Shown: positions 8,395-17,186, counted from the first letter of the stretch. The stretch: DNA of 64,000 nucleotides from Conexibacter woesei Iso977N (GCF_000424625.1 NZ_AUKG01000001.1:992001-1056000); one strand, 5' to 3'. Translations and numbers: made by a program. The notes: generated from the letters alone by a model not told the origin.

Positions 8395-9120
8395 ATGAAG
8401 GGCGTGTCCACCGACAAGGCGACCGTCGCAGAGCAGGAGTACCTGGAGACCCTCTTCTGGCTCTACGAGGCCGGGCTGCCGATGACCGGCGCCAACATCG
8501 CGCGGGCGATGCAGCTCTCGCCGCCGACCGTCCACGAGATGGTCGGCCGCCTGGAGCGCGACGGCTACATCACGCGCGCCACCGACAAGGTCATCTCGTT
8601 CACCGAGAACGGCCGCGAGCACGCCGAGGCGATCGTCCGCCGCCACCGGCTGATCGAGCGCTTCCTGACCGACGTCCTCGGGATCCCGTGGGACGAGGTC
8701 CACGAGGAGGCCGAGCGCCTGGAGCACGCGATGTCGCCGGTGCTGGAGGAGCGGATGCTCGCCGCGATCGGCGACGCCAAGACCTGCCCGCACGGCCACC
8801 CGATCGACGTCGGGTCCCGGATCGCGTCGGTCCCGCTGGCCGACGTGCAGCAGGGCGCGAAGGTCACGATCGTCCGCTTCGAGAACGAGGCCGAGGATCT
8901 CCTGCACTACCTCAAGGACGTCGGGCTGGACCCGGGCCTGGAGGGCACGCTGACCGAGTCCGGCGACGAGGACGTCGTGGTCGAGACGACCGCGGGCGAC
9001 CGGCTGAGCGTGACGCGCAGCGTCGCCGAGACGGTCAGCGTCGTCGCCGATCCGTCGCCGCCGCCGCGCGTCGCGCTCCCGGCCCAGCTGGTGCTGGGCG
9101 AGCAGCGCTACGGGCGCTAG
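8395..9120 (+). CDS. DtxR/MntR family metal-dependent regulator
   Basis: A 241-residue protein. The N-terminal wHTH (EYLETLFWLYEAGLPMTGAN, then SPPTVHEMVGRLE) is followed by the DtxR dimerisation/metal-binding domain with HRLIERFLTDVLG, EEAERLEH and the CPHGHPI segment. The C-terminal 90 residues form an SH3-like FeoA domain. DtxR-family repressors respond to Fe(II) or Mn(II); which metal this one senses cannot be decided here. The iron-related efeOB genes lie 6 kb downstream and are one possible target. The start is the ATG 18 nt after the LysR stop. Confidence 0.9.
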   Translation: MKGVSTDKATVAEQEYLETLFWLYEAGLPMTGANIARAMQLSPPTVHEMVGRLERDGYITRATDKVISFTENGREHAEAIVRRHRLIERFLTDVLGIPWDEVHEEAERLEHAMSPVLEERMLAAIGDAKTCPHGHPIDVGSRIASVPLADVQQGAKVTIVRFENEAEDLLHYLKDVGLDPGLEGTLTESGDEDVVVETTAGDRLSVTRSVAETVSVVADPSPPPRVALPAQLVLGEQRYGR

Positions 9121-9134
9121 CGGCCGCTAGGCGC

Positions 9135-9761
9135 TCAGGCGCGCGCGGCTTCGAGCCGCGCGTCGATCGCCGCTTCGGCGCGGGCGAAGAGCGCGGCGTC
9201 GCCGGTCATCTGGTGGCGCAGCGAGGCGGCCATCGACAGCGCCTCGATCTCGTACTGCAGCTGGGCGACGTCGGTGTCGGCCTTCAGGTGGCCGGCCTTG
9301 ACGGCCGAGGTGATCGCGCGGCGCATGAGGCCGTCCCACTCCTCGAGGTCGGCCTCGATCGCGTCGCGGACGGGGCCGGGCTTGCGCGAGTCGAACTCCG
9401 CCCGGACCGTCTCGAAGAAGCAGCCGCCGTCGAAGATCTCGCCGCGCTCGTAGCGGAGCTTGGCGGCCAGCAGCGCCTCCAGCCGCGGCAGGCCGCGCTC
9501 GGCCTCGCGGGCGGGCGCGACGACCTCGCGGGCGAAGATCTCCTTGGCCGCGCCGATCGTCGCGAGCTGCAGCTCCTCCTTGGAGCCGAAGTGCGCGAAC
9601 AGCCCGGACTTGCTCATCCCGAGCTCGGTCGCGAGGCGCCCGATCGTGAGCCCTTCGAGGCCCTCGACGGAGGCGAGGTCGGCGGCGCGGCGCAGGATCT
9701 GCGCGCGGGTCCGGGCGCCGCGTGCGCGGCGCCCGTCGGTGTCCGGGGTGGTGGTCGACAC
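9135..9761 (-). CDS. TetR family repressor of the divergent MFS exporter
   Basis: A 208-residue TetR protein with an N-terminal HTH: RTRAQILRRAADLAS, then GLTIGRLATELGMSKSGLF and AHFGSKEELQ. The C-terminal ligand domain resembles the AcrR/YsiA-like group. It is divergent from a DHA2 MFS exporter with 82 nt between start codons. That gap holds two identical 14-bp copies of a candidate operator. The usual logic is repression of the exporter and itself until an exported compound binds. The effector is unknown. Confidence 0.92.
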   Translation of the reverse strand: MSTTTPDTDGRRARGARTRAQILRRAADLASVEGLEGLTIGRLATELGMSKSGLFAHFGSKEELQLATIGAAKEIFAREVVAPAREAERGLPRLEALLAAKLRYERGEIFDGGCFFETVRAEFDSRKPGPVRDAIEADLEEWDGLMRRAITSAVKAGHLKADTDVAQLQYEIEALSMAASLRHQMTGDAALFARAEAAIDARLEAARA

Positions 9762-9776
9762 GACCCGAAGAAAAGT

Positions 9777-9817
9777 AGCACGATCGTTCGATGTCTGCTA
9801 GAAAGCACGATCGTTCG
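9777..9817. promoter_or_regulatory. Tandem TetR operators
   Basis: AGCACGATCGTTCG occurs at 9777-9790 and again at 9804-9817, 27 bp apart start to start. Each contains the ACGATCGT palindrome. They lie between divergent TetR and MFS start codons, where a TetR dimer pair would block both promoters. A GGAGGT ribosome binding site follows just before the MFS ATG. Confidence 0.75.
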
Positions 9818-9843
9818 TACTTCTTCTCCCCGGAGGTCTCCCC

Positions 9844-11244
9844 ATGAGCAGCGTGCCTCTTCTCCCCAGCCGGACCCGCGACCGGCAGCGCACGGTCCTG
9901 GCCGTCGCGTCCGGCGCCGCCTTCCTGGCGATGCTCGACGCGACCGTCGCCAACCTCGCCGTCGCCGACCTGCACCACGACTTCCCCGACGTCGCGGTCC
10001 CCGACCTGTCCTGGGTCATCACGATCTACGCGATCGTCTTCGCCGCGCTGCTGGCGCCCGGCGGCCGGATCGCCGACCTCGTCGGCCGCCGCGCGCTGCT
10101 GACCGTCGGCGCGGCGTTGTTCACCATCATGTCGATCGCCGCCGCCGCGGCGCCGACGCTGGGCGTGTTGCTGGTCGCCCGCGGCCTCCAGGGCGCGGGC
10201 GCGGCGGCGATGATCCCGGCGTCGCTCGCCGTCGTCCTGGCCGACACGCCGCCGGAGCGGCGCGCCGCGGCGATCGGCGTCTGGGCCGCGGCCAGCGCCG
10301 CCGCGGCGGCGGCCGGGCCGGCGCTCGGCGGCGTGCTCGTCGACCTCGCGGGCTGGCGCTCGGTGTTCCTGCTGACCGTGCCCGCGGGGCTGGCCGTCCT
10401 GGCCGGGACGCAGGCGCTCCCGATGCAAGGCGTACGGGTCGGTCCGCGACCGCAGGCGCCGGACGCGTTCGGGATCGCGCTGCTCGGCGCCGGCGTCGGC
10501 GCGCTCGCGCTGGGCGTGAGCCGCGCGTCGGTGTGGGGCTGGGGCGACGCCCGGACGCTCGTGGCGATCGCGGGCGGCGTGACCGGAGTTCTCATCGTCC
10601 TCCTGCGTTCCCGCCGCCATCCCGCGCCCGCCGTCGAGGTCGACCTGTGGCGCTCGCGCACGTTCGCGCTGGCCAACCTGGTGTCGCTGATCTACGGCGC
10701 CGCGCTGTTCGCGTGGCTGCTCTGCGGCGTGCTGTTCCTCGTGCAGGCGTGGGGCTACTCGCCGCTGCAGGCCGGGCTCGCGGTCTCGCCGGGCGCGGTC
10801 GTCGCGGCGGTCGTCGCGCTGCGCGCCGGGCCGCTCGTTGCCCGGCGCGGCCCGCGGCCGGTGGTCGTCGGCGGCCTGCTGATCACCGCGGCGACCGCGG
10901 GCTGGATCCTGCTGGCGCTCGGCGACGAGCCCGCGTTCCTGACGCTGTGGCTGCCCGCGAGCCTGCCGCTCGGGATCGGCTGGGGCGCGATCGCGACCGG
11001 CGTGTCGGCCGCCGCCGCGCTGTCGGTCGGCCCCACGCGGTTCGCGGCCGGGGTGGGGCTCAACCAGGCGGCGCGCGCCGTCGGCGGCTCGCTCGGGGTG
11101 GCGGCGATGGCCACCATCTTGAACGGCACTGACCCCGGGGCCGCGGACAGCTACCGCGGGGTCTTCGAGATGTGCATCATCCTGCTGCTCGCGGCGGCCG
11201 CCGTCGCGTGCGGGATCGGCGGCGCGAAGGGAGCGGAGCGATGA
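9844..11244 (+). CDS. MFS exporter, DHA2 (EmrB/QacA-like) family
   Basis: A 466-residue 14-helix major facilitator. The DHA2 signature LDATVANLAV is in helix 1, GGRIADLVGRR in the loop 2-3 region, and LLVARGLQGAGAA in helix 4. Family members export drugs by proton antiport. It is preceded by a strong GGAGGT ribosome binding site and the paired TetR operators. The stop overlaps the start of the SGNH hydrolase gene (ATGA). The substrate is not predictable. Confidence 0.93.
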   Translation: MSSVPLLPSRTRDRQRTVLAVASGAAFLAMLDATVANLAVADLHHDFPDVAVPDLSWVITIYAIVFAALLAPGGRIADLVGRRALLTVGAALFTIMSIAAAAAPTLGVLLVARGLQGAGAAAMIPASLAVVLADTPPERRAAAIGVWAAASAAAAAAGPALGGVLVDLAGWRSVFLLTVPAGLAVLAGTQALPMQGVRVGPRPQAPDAFGIALLGAGVGALALGVSRASVWGWGDARTLVAIAGGVTGVLIVLLRSRRHPAPAVEVDLWRSRTFALANLVSLIYGAALFAWLLCGVLFLVQAWGYSPLQAGLAVSPGAVVAAVVALRAGPLVARRGPRPVVVGGLLITAATAGWILLALGDEPAFLTLWLPASLPLGIGWGAIATGVSAAAALSVGPTRFAAGVGLNQAARAVGGSLGVAAMATILNGTDPGAADSYRGVFEMCIILLLAAAAVACGIGGAKGAER

Positions 11245-11939
11245 TCCGCGACATCGACGTCCTGGCCCGCGAGTGGGCCGACCCGCACGTCGGCGCCGAC
11301 CACGAGCTGGCGCGGATGATGCGCCCGCCGGTGCGCTGGGAGCGCGTCGTGGTCCTGGGCGACTCGGTCGCCGAAGGCGTGCGCGAGCCGTCGCCCGGCT
11401 ACCGCGACCTGTCGTGGGTCGACCGGCTGCGGGTCGCGTTCGGCCTCGCGCGCCCCGGCGCGACGCTGTTCAACCTCGGCCGCCGCGACCTGCGCGCGGC
11501 CGAGATCCGGGCTGCGCAGCTCGCGCCCGCGCTGGCGCTGCGGCCCGGCCTGGCGATCGTGACCGCCGGCGGCAACGACGGGCTGCGGCGGCGCTTCGAT
11601 CCCGCCGCGCTGGAGCAGGAGCTGCGCGCGCTGCTGACGCCGTTCCGGGAGGCGGGCGCCGACGTGCTGACGTTCGACCTGTATGACATGACGGTCAACC
11701 CCTACATGTCGGAGCGGTTCGCGCCGGTCATCGGCCCGGGCATGGAGATCGTCACCGCGATCACGCGCAAGGTCAGCGCCGAGGTCGGCGGCATCCACGC
11801 GCGCCTGCGCGAAGGGCCGGCCGCGCTGGACACGGACCGCTTCAGCAGCGACGGCATCCACCTCAACGCGCGCGGCCACGGGATCGTCGCGACCGACCTG
11901 GCGCGCGCTCTGGGAGGAGCGGCGGGCCAGGCGGTCTGA
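11241..11939 (+). CDS. SGNH/GDSL-fold hydrolase
   Basis: A 232-residue esterase/lipase-like protein starting at the ATG that overlaps the MFS stop. Block I is VVLGDSVAEG with the nucleophile serine, block III is TAGGNDG, and block V is SDGIHLNARGHG with the catalytic Asp-x-x-His. No signal peptide is visible, so it is probably cytoplasmic. Co-transcription with a TetR-controlled exporter suggests it acts on the same class of compound, but this is only inferred from position. Confidence 0.88.
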   Translation: MIRDIDVLAREWADPHVGADHELARMMRPPVRWERVVVLGDSVAEGVREPSPGYRDLSWVDRLRVAFGLARPGATLFNLGRRDLRAAEIRAAQLAPALALRPGLAIVTAGGNDGLRRRFDPAALEQELRALLTPFREAGADVLTFDLYDMTVNPYMSERFAPVIGPGMEIVTAITRKVSAEVGGIHARLREGPAALDTDRFSSDGIHLNARGHGIVATDLARALGGAAGQAV

Positions 11940-11961
11940 CGAAACGGAGCGGGCGGGGCCT

Positions 11962-13068
11962 CTAGGCCGTCGCGGCGGCGCCGCGGGCGGCCTGGACGGC
12001 CTCGGCGAGGCGCGAGACGCCCTCGTCGATCTGGTCCTCGGTGACGCCCGAGTACGCGAGGCGCAGCGTGTTCTCGCCGCCCTCCAGGAGGAAGTCCGTG
12101 CCCTTGACGATCGCGACGCCGCGGGCGTTGCACTCCTCGAAGACGCGGTCGATCTCGGTGCCCTCGGGCAGCTCGACCCACATGAAGTAGCCGCCCTCGG
12201 GCGCCTGGAACCTCGCCTCGGGCAGGTCGCGCGCGAGCGCCTCGGTCAGGCGCTTCACGCGACCGGCCAGCGCGGACTTCACGGTGGCGATCGACTTGTC
12301 GATGTCGCCGCTCTCGCAGAACTGGTGGACCAGCGACTGGGCCACCATGTTGGGCGAGATGTAGGTGTTGGTCGCCAGCCGCTGGATCTCGGCGATCCGC
12401 TCGGCCGGGCCGACCAGGTAGCCGACGCGGATGCCCGGGCAGACGGTCTTGGAGAACGACGAGGCGTAGACGACCGAGCCCGTCGTGTCCTGCGACAGCA
12501 TCGTCGGCAGCGACTCGCCGCTGAAGCGGATGTCGACGTACGGGTCGTCCTCGAAGATCACGAAGCCGAACTCGCCCGCCAGGCGCAGCAGCGCCTCGCG
12601 CTTGGGCTGGGAGAGCGTGTAGCCCGCCGGGTTCTGGAAGTTGGGGATGACGTGGGCCAGCGTCGGGCGCACGCCCTCGTCGCGCAGCAGCGACTCGAGC
12701 TCGTCGGTCGCGATGCCGTCGGTCTCCAGCGAGACCATGCGCACGTCGGCGCCCCTGCCGCGCAGGTTCAGCAGCGTGCGGTCGTAGGTCGGCTTCTCGA
12801 CGACCACCGGGTCGCCCGGCTTGACGAGCGTCTCGAACAGGAACGCGTCGGCCTGCATCGAGCCGTTGGTGACGATCACCTGCGACGTGTCGACGCCGTG
12901 CTTGTTGGCGATCCACTCGCGCAGCGGGCCGTAGCCGACCGCCGTGCCGTAGGCCGTCGTGCCGGCCGGATCGCGCTCGAAGGCGCGCGTCGCCGCGGCC
13001 TTCAGGCCCTCCACGTCGACGATGTCCAGCGAGGGTGCGCCGCGGGCGAAGGAGATCACGTCAGGCAT
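11962..13068 (-). CDS. PLP-dependent aminotransferase (class I/II)
   Basis: A 368-residue fold-type I aminotransferase beginning MPDVISFARGAPSLD; upstream codons in frame belong to non-coding extension. Signatures are PNFQNPAGY (about 142-150), EDDPY (173-177) and the PLP-binding lysine K207 in SSFSKTVCPG. It resembles the LysN/ARO8-like and MocR C-terminal branch, including 2-aminoadipate and branched-chain or aromatic aminotransferases. The substrate cannot be fixed. It is divergent from the response regulator gene, with about 55 nt between starts, and converges on the SGNH hydrolase. Confidence 0.9.
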   Translation of the reverse strand: MPDVISFARGAPSLDIVDVEGLKAAATRAFERDPAGTTAYGTAVGYGPLREWIANKHGVDTSQVIVTNGSMQADAFLFETLVKPGDPVVVEKPTYDRTLLNLRGRGADVRMVSLETDGIATDELESLLRDEGVRPTLAHVIPNFQNPAGYTLSQPKREALLRLAGEFGFVIFEDDPYVDIRFSGESLPTMLSQDTTGSVVYASSFSKTVCPGIRVGYLVGPAERIAEIQRLATNTYISPNMVAQSLVHQFCESGDIDKSIATVKSALAGRVKRLTEALARDLPEARFQAPEGGYFMWVELPEGTEIDRVFEECNARGVAIVKGTDFLLEGGENTLRLAYSGVTEDQIDEGVSRLAEAVQAARGAAATA

Positions 13069-13122
13069 CGTTCCCCGATCGTAGCGAGGCGGGTCGTCCG
13101 GCAGGGTGGCGATCCTGGGTAT

Positions 13123-14718
13123 GTGAGGCGAGTGCCCGCTGCGGAAGTCGTGTTGGTGGAGGACTCGGTCCCCTATGCCCGGTTGATCGAGCTGATCCTG
13201 GCCGACGCCATGCCCGGTGGGCTGGAGACGCGCCACTTCGACACCGTGGGTCGTGCGGTCCAGGATCTGCAGTCCCGGCCGGCTGACTGCGTGCTGCTCG
13301 ACCTCGGCCTGCCGGACGCCCGCGGGCTGGAGGCGTTGTCGATGGTGTTGGGCGCCGCGAGCGGCGTCCCGGTGATCGTGCTGAGCGGCCACGACGACGA
13401 GGAGCTGGCGGTCGACGCGATCCGCGCGGGCGCCCAGGACTACCTCGTCAAGGGCCAGGAGCGGTCGTCGGCCCGGTTCGTCCGCGCGATCCGGTTCGCG
13501 ATCGAGCGGCGGCGGACGCAGGAGCGCGCCGAGGACCTGCTGCGCGCCAAGGAGGACCGCTGGCGCACGCTGACGCACCTGGCGCCGGTGGGGATCGTCG
13601 AGCTCGACGAGGCGGGGCGCTGCCTGTTCGCCAACGACTGGGTGGGCGAGCTGACGGGGAGGGAGAACGCGGCGCTGATCGGCGACGGCTGGCGCGCGGC
13701 GATGCATCCCGACGACGTCGATCCGTTCGGGATCGCGTGGACCGGCGCGCTGGCCGAGGACGGCGACGGCGAGTTCGCGGTCGAGGTCCGGTTCGTCGCG
13801 CCCGACGGGGTCGTGCGCTGGGCGCACGTGACCGGCGTGCTGCTGCGCGACCCGTGGGACCGGCCGGCGGGCTGGCTCGGGACGCTCGTGGACGTCACGC
13901 CGGCGCGCGAGGCGCGCGAGACGCTCGCGCGGGTGCAACATGATGTCCTTGCGATCGCCGCGCTGGCGCGCGAGGCGGGCGTCGCGGAGGAGCCGGTCGA
14001 CGTGCTGCTGCACGGCGCCTGCGACGTGCTGCGCGCGAGCGACGTCGAGCTGCTGGAGGGCGAGCCGCCTGTCGTCGCCGACCAAGGACAGGTGGTCGAT
14101 CGCCCGGTCCTGCGCGGGGACGTGGCGCTGGGCGTCCTGCGCGTCACGTGGGACACGCACCAGGACGGGCGCGAGCTGCTGGTCGAGGTGCTGGCCGCCG
14201 AGGTCGGTGCGGCGGTCGAGCGCCGCCGGCTGCTGGAGCGCCTGCGCGACCTGGCCCGGACCGACCCGCTGACGGGGCTGGCGAACCGGCGGCTGTGGGA
14301 CGAGCGCCTGACCGTCGAGCTGGCCCGCGCGGCGCGCTACGACCGACCCCTATGCCTTGCCGCGATCGACCTCGACCGCTTCAAGCCCTACAACGACACC
14401 CACGGCCACCAGGCCGGCGACGCGCTGCTGAAGGCCGCGACGGCCGGCTGGCGCGGCGTGCTGCGCGGGGTGGACCTGCTGGCGCGCCTGGGCGGCGACG
14501 AGTTCGCCGTGTTGTTGCCCGACTGCGACCTGGACTGCGCGCAGACGATCGTCGCGCGCCTGCAGGGCGTGACGCCCGGCGGCCCCGAGGGCGTCGGCTG
14601 CTCGGCCGGCCTGGTCCGCTGGGAGCCCGGCGAGTCCGCCGACGCCGTGACCGCCCGCGCCGACGCCGCGCTCTACGCGGCCAAGGCCGACGGGCGCGGC
14701 GGCATCACGGTCGCCTAG
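13123..14718 (+). CDS. REC-PAS-GGDEF diguanylate cyclase
   Basis: About 531 residues from a GTG at 13123; a second GTG at 13132, with GAGG just upstream, is an equally good start. An N-terminal receiver domain has the phospho-acceptor Asp60 in VLLDLGLPD and Lys110 in DYLVKGQ. A PAS domain follows (about 145-265, with HPDDVDPF), then a GAF-like stretch, then GGDEF at 457-461. An RGVD I-site (448-451) lies exactly five residues before it. It should be a phosphorylation-controlled diguanylate cyclase with product inhibition. The histidine kinase is not in the window. Its stop overlaps the convergent efeB stop by 4 nt. Confidence 0.92.
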   Translation: MRRVPAAEVVLVEDSVPYARLIELILADAMPGGLETRHFDTVGRAVQDLQSRPADCVLLDLGLPDARGLEALSMVLGAASGVPVIVLSGHDDEELAVDAIRAGAQDYLVKGQERSSARFVRAIRFAIERRRTQERAEDLLRAKEDRWRTLTHLAPVGIVELDEAGRCLFANDWVGELTGRENAALIGDGWRAAMHPDDVDPFGIAWTGALAEDGDGEFAVEVRFVAPDGVVRWAHVTGVLLRDPWDRPAGWLGTLVDVTPAREARETLARVQHDVLAIAALAREAGVAEEPVDVLLHGACDVLRASDVELLEGEPPVVADQGQVVDRPVLRGDVALGVLRVTWDTHQDGRELLVEVLAAEVGAAVERRRLLERLRDLARTDPLTGLANRRLWDERLTVELARAARYDRPLCLAAIDLDRFKPYNDTHGHQAGDALLKAATAGWRGVLRGVDLLARLGGDEFAVLLPDCDLDCAQTIVARLQGVTPGGPEGVGCSAGLVRWEPGESADAVTARADAALYAAKADGRGGITVA

Positions 14719-15965
14719 GCGAAGAGGTCCTGGCCGATCCAGCCGGCCTTGCCGCCGGTCCCGCGCGGGGCGTAGAAGTAGCCGCCGCCGACGTGGGTGA
14801 AGTAGTCGGTCATCGGCTCGCCGGCGAGGCGGTTCTGGACCGTGGCGAACTGGCGGGCGGGGTCCTGGTTGTAGGCCATGAACACCATGCCCTGGTCCAG
14901 GGATCCGGCGCTGTCGAAGCCGCGGTGGTAGTTGTAGGGACGGCGCAGGAAGCGCTGGTCCTCGGTCGCCCTCGTGCGCGGGTTGGCGAGGCGGATGTGC
15001 GCGTCGAGCGGGATCCGGTCGCCCTTGGGGTCGATGTCGTAGCGCGGGTCCTGGAACTCGTCGTCGCCGCCCAGCGGCGCGCCCGTGTCGCGCGTGCGGC
15101 CGATCATCGTCTCCTGCTCGCGCAGGCCGACGCGGTCCCAGAACTCGACGTGCATCCGGATCAGGCGGACGACCTGGTAGCTGCCGCCCTGCGCGTCCCA
15201 CACGAGCCGCCGCATCGCCGCGTCGTCGCGGACGTCCGGGTTGGCCGTGCCGTCGCGGAACGCGAACAGGTTGCGCGGCGAGGCCCTCGGCGTCGGCCCG
15301 CGGCGCGCGCCCGCGAAGCCGTCGACCGCCCAGCGCAGCTCCAGCGCGCCGCGCGTGGCGCGCATGATCTCGCGCAGCGTGTGGACGACCGTGTCGCGCT
15401 GGTTGGCGCAGATCTGCACGAGGACGTCGCCGTGGGTCTGGCTCGCGTCGAGGTCCTCGCCCGCGAACGGCGGCATCCGCTCCAGCTTCTCGGGCTTCTT
15501 GTCCTTCAACCCGTAGCGGTCGTCGAACAGCGAGACGCCGAAGCCGATCGTGACCGTCAGCCCGCCGGGCGCGATGTCCGGGCCCAGGACGCCGGAGTCG
15601 ACCGGCGGGTCGTCGACCTCGAAGCGCGGCGTGACACCGCCGACGGCCAGCGTGCGCGCCCGCGCGCTCAGCGCCTGCAAGGCGTACATCAACGTGGTGC
15701 GGTCGGGCGCGACCGCGTCGAGTGCGGCGACCGTCGCGTGCGCCTGGACGGGCGTGAGGATCCCGCCCTGGTGCGGGCCGTCGAAGGCGACGGTGTCGAG
15801 GATGCCGTTCTCGATGCCCTGCTCGCGCGCCGTCTCGGCGACGTCGTCGTCGGCGCGCGCGGTCGCGGGGCCGCTCAGGCGCTCGGCGCCGAGCGCGCCC
15901 GCTCCGGCGGCGCCGGCCAGGCCGAGCGAGCGGCGGACGAAGGTGCGGCGGTCGATCGGGCTCAT
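14715..15965 (-). CDS. efeB: Dyp-type heme peroxidase / deferrochelatase EfeB
   Basis: A 416-residue Tat-exported peroxidase. The N-terminus has RRTFVRRSLGLAG followed by an Ala-rich export helix. The Dyp-type signature FRDGTANP contains the distal catalytic Asp. The C-terminal part (FMAYNQDPARQF, then GGGYFYAP) matches EfeB/YcdB. EfeB acts outside the membrane and helps recover iron, oxidising Fe(II) or extracting it from heme. The start overlaps the efeO stop (ATGA), so the two are translationally coupled. The ferrous permease EfeU is absent next to them. Confidence 0.93.
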   Translation of the reverse strand: MSPIDRRTFVRRSLGLAGAAGAGALGAERLSGPATARADDDVAETAREQGIENGILDTVAFDGPHQGGILTPVQAHATVAALDAVAPDRTTLMYALQALSARARTLAVGGVTPRFEVDDPPVDSGVLGPDIAPGGLTVTIGFGVSLFDDRYGLKDKKPEKLERMPPFAGEDLDASQTHGDVLVQICANQRDTVVHTLREIMRATRGALELRWAVDGFAGARRGPTPRASPRNLFAFRDGTANPDVRDDAAMRRLVWDAQGGSYQVVRLIRMHVEFWDRVGLREQETMIGRTRDTGAPLGGDDEFQDPRYDIDPKGDRIPLDAHIRLANPRTRATEDQRFLRRPYNYHRGFDSAGSLDQGMVFMAYNQDPARQFATVQNRLAGEPMTDYFTHVGGGYFYAPRGTGGKAGWIGQDLFA

Positions 15966-17035
15966 GACGTCTTCTTGGAGGACTTGGACGACGACGGGAT
16001 CTTCGGGATGTCGGCTGGGGCGACGGTCTCGGCCGCGCCGGGGACCCGGGACAGCGCCTCGAGCGCGGCGCCGAGCGCACCGTCGAGGTCGGCGTGCTCT
16101 TGGTGGGAGAGCCCGGGGATGGTCGGCCACGTCGAGTGATGGGCCTTGTAGATCGCGGCCAGCTCGGTGCGCAGCCGCCTCATGCCGGCCGCGGCGTTGG
16201 GCGCCGCGTCCTGGTTGCTGATCAGCGGCGTGATCGTCCCGAGCACCACGCCGGTCGCCTGCGTCGCCGCGGCGGTGGCCAGCACGCCCTCGTGGCTCCA
16301 CCTCACGTCGGCGCCGGAGAGGTAGTCGCGCTGGGCGTCCTCCAGGATCTCGTGGGCGCGCAGGACGTAGTCGGCGGGATCCATCGCGATCCTCGGCAGC
16401 CGCGTGTGCAGGCGCGCGACGGCGCGCTCGGTGCGGTCGGCGTAGGACACGAGCCCGGAGAGCCTCTGACCGGTCCACAGCCCGTACTCGAGCCGGTGCA
16501 GGCCGACGAAGTCCGGGCTGTTGACGCCGCCCCTCAGCCCGCCGGGCAGGCCGTCGATCGCGGTGTCGGACGCGCCGAAGGCGCCGTAGACGCCACCCAG
16601 GCGCAGGTAGCCGCCCCAGGCGTCGCGCCACGCCGCCTGCGCGCGCGACCGGCTCCCGGCGCGCAGCGCGGCGCGCAGGCGCCGGACGTCGGCGCCGACG
16701 GCGACGAGCCGGCGGGCCGCGTAGCGCTTGTAGGTCGCGATCGGCCGCTGGAACTTCGCGGGGTCGATCGGGAAGTGGTCGGGCGGTGGCGGCGCGCCGG
16801 AGACGCCGGTCCCGTTCTCCTGGATCGCGACCTGCTGCTCGTAGCGCTGGGCGGCGGTCAGGTGCTTCGTCGCCGGCCTGCGCGGGGGCGTGTTCGCCGA
16901 CGCCCTGTCGCCGCTGTCGCCACCGACGCCGGCGGCGGTCAGGACGAGGAAGACGACGACCGCCGAGACGACCGCGAGGCCGGTCACGATGGCACCGCCA
17001 CGGACGGCTCGGGAGCTGCGACGACGACGCACCAC
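15962..17035 (-). CDS. efeO: EfeO-like M75 (imelysin-like) lipobox-free iron protein
   Basis: A 357-residue protein with one N-terminal membrane helix (about 14-34), preceded by Arg-rich residues and followed by a Pro/Ser linker. The M75/EfeO domain has the HxxE metal motif at H180-E183 (HRLEYGLW). Conserved EfeO features include WPTIPGL and an Asp/Glu-rich helical bundle. The cupredoxin domain found in some EfeO proteins is lacking. It is predicted to bind Fe at the outer face and pass it on together with EfeB. An imperfect 22-bp palindrome 45 nt upstream of the start is a likely operator. Confidence 0.85.
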   Translation of the reverse strand: MVRRRRSSRAVRGGAIVTGLAVVSAVVVFLVLTAAGVGGDSGDRASANTPPRRPATKHLTAAQRYEQQVAIQENGTGVSGAPPPPDHFPIDPAKFQRPIATYKRYAARRLVAVGADVRRLRAALRAGSRSRAQAAWRDAWGGYLRLGGVYGAFGASDTAIDGLPGGLRGGVNSPDFVGLHRLEYGLWTGQRLSGLVSYADRTERAVARLHTRLPRIAMDPADYVLRAHEILEDAQRDYLSGADVRWSHEGVLATAAATQATGVVLGTITPLISNQDAAPNAAAGMRRLRTELAAIYKAHHSTWPTIPGLSHQEHADLDGALGAALEALSRVPGAAETVAPADIPKIPSSSKSSKKTS

Positions 17036-17079
17036 GCCGAACCTAAGGCGGCCTGACGGCGCCCGATGTCAACGGCGTG

Positions 17080-17101
17080 TGAACCAACGCGTTCGTTCAC
17101 C
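17080..17101. promoter_or_regulatory. 22-bp near-perfect palindrome upstream of efeO
   Basis: GTGAAC (17080-17085) and GTTCAC (17096-17101) flank a core AACGCGTT; 10 of 11 base pairs match. It lies in the divergent efeO/phosphoesterase intergenic region, 45 bp from the efeO start. The shape fits a dimeric repressor operator. It does not match the IdeR or Fur consensus as I know them. Confidence 0.55.
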
Positions 17102-17137
17102 GCATCGCAACAACTGCGCAACGACTCGGCAACTGAT

Positions 17138-17186
17138 CAGGCGACCTGCAGGTCGAGGATGGTCAGGTCGCCTGTCCAGGCGACCT
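17138..17186 (+). promoter_or_regulatory. Mutually exclusive hairpins in the phosphoesterase leader
   Basis: CAGGCGACCTG (17138-17148) can pair with CAGGTCGCCTG (17164-17174). The latter can instead pair with AGGCGACCT (17178-17186), which lies 14 nt before the AGGAG ribosome binding site (17201-17205). Three alternating complementary blocks before a TTG start suggest an RNA switch or a multi-site operator. Confidence 0.4.

Noticed and set aside
9127-10620. Long minus-strand frame opposite the MFS exporter, in another frame than TetR
   Set aside because: No protein-family features; both TetR and MFS are unambiguous with a divergent operator between them.
8688-11132. Long plus-strand frame overlapping the DtxR, TetR and MFS genes
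   Set aside because: Arg/Gly/Ala-rich composition without motifs, out of frame with the recognised genes.
12325-13122. Plus-strand extension of the REC-PAS-GGDEF gene across the aminotransferase
   Set aside because: The receiver domain begins right after the GTG at 13123/13132. The extension is an antisense shadow.
11962-14160. Minus-strand frame continuing upstream of the aminotransferase, antisense to the REC-PAS-GGDEF gene
   Set aside because: Homology starts at 13068. The extension is low-complexity and lies opposite a well-supported domain protein.
15962-17035. Imelysin-type metallopeptidase activity for the EfeO-like protein
   Set aside because: Although it is M75-like with HxxE, direct coupling to efeB makes an iron-uptake role far more likely.
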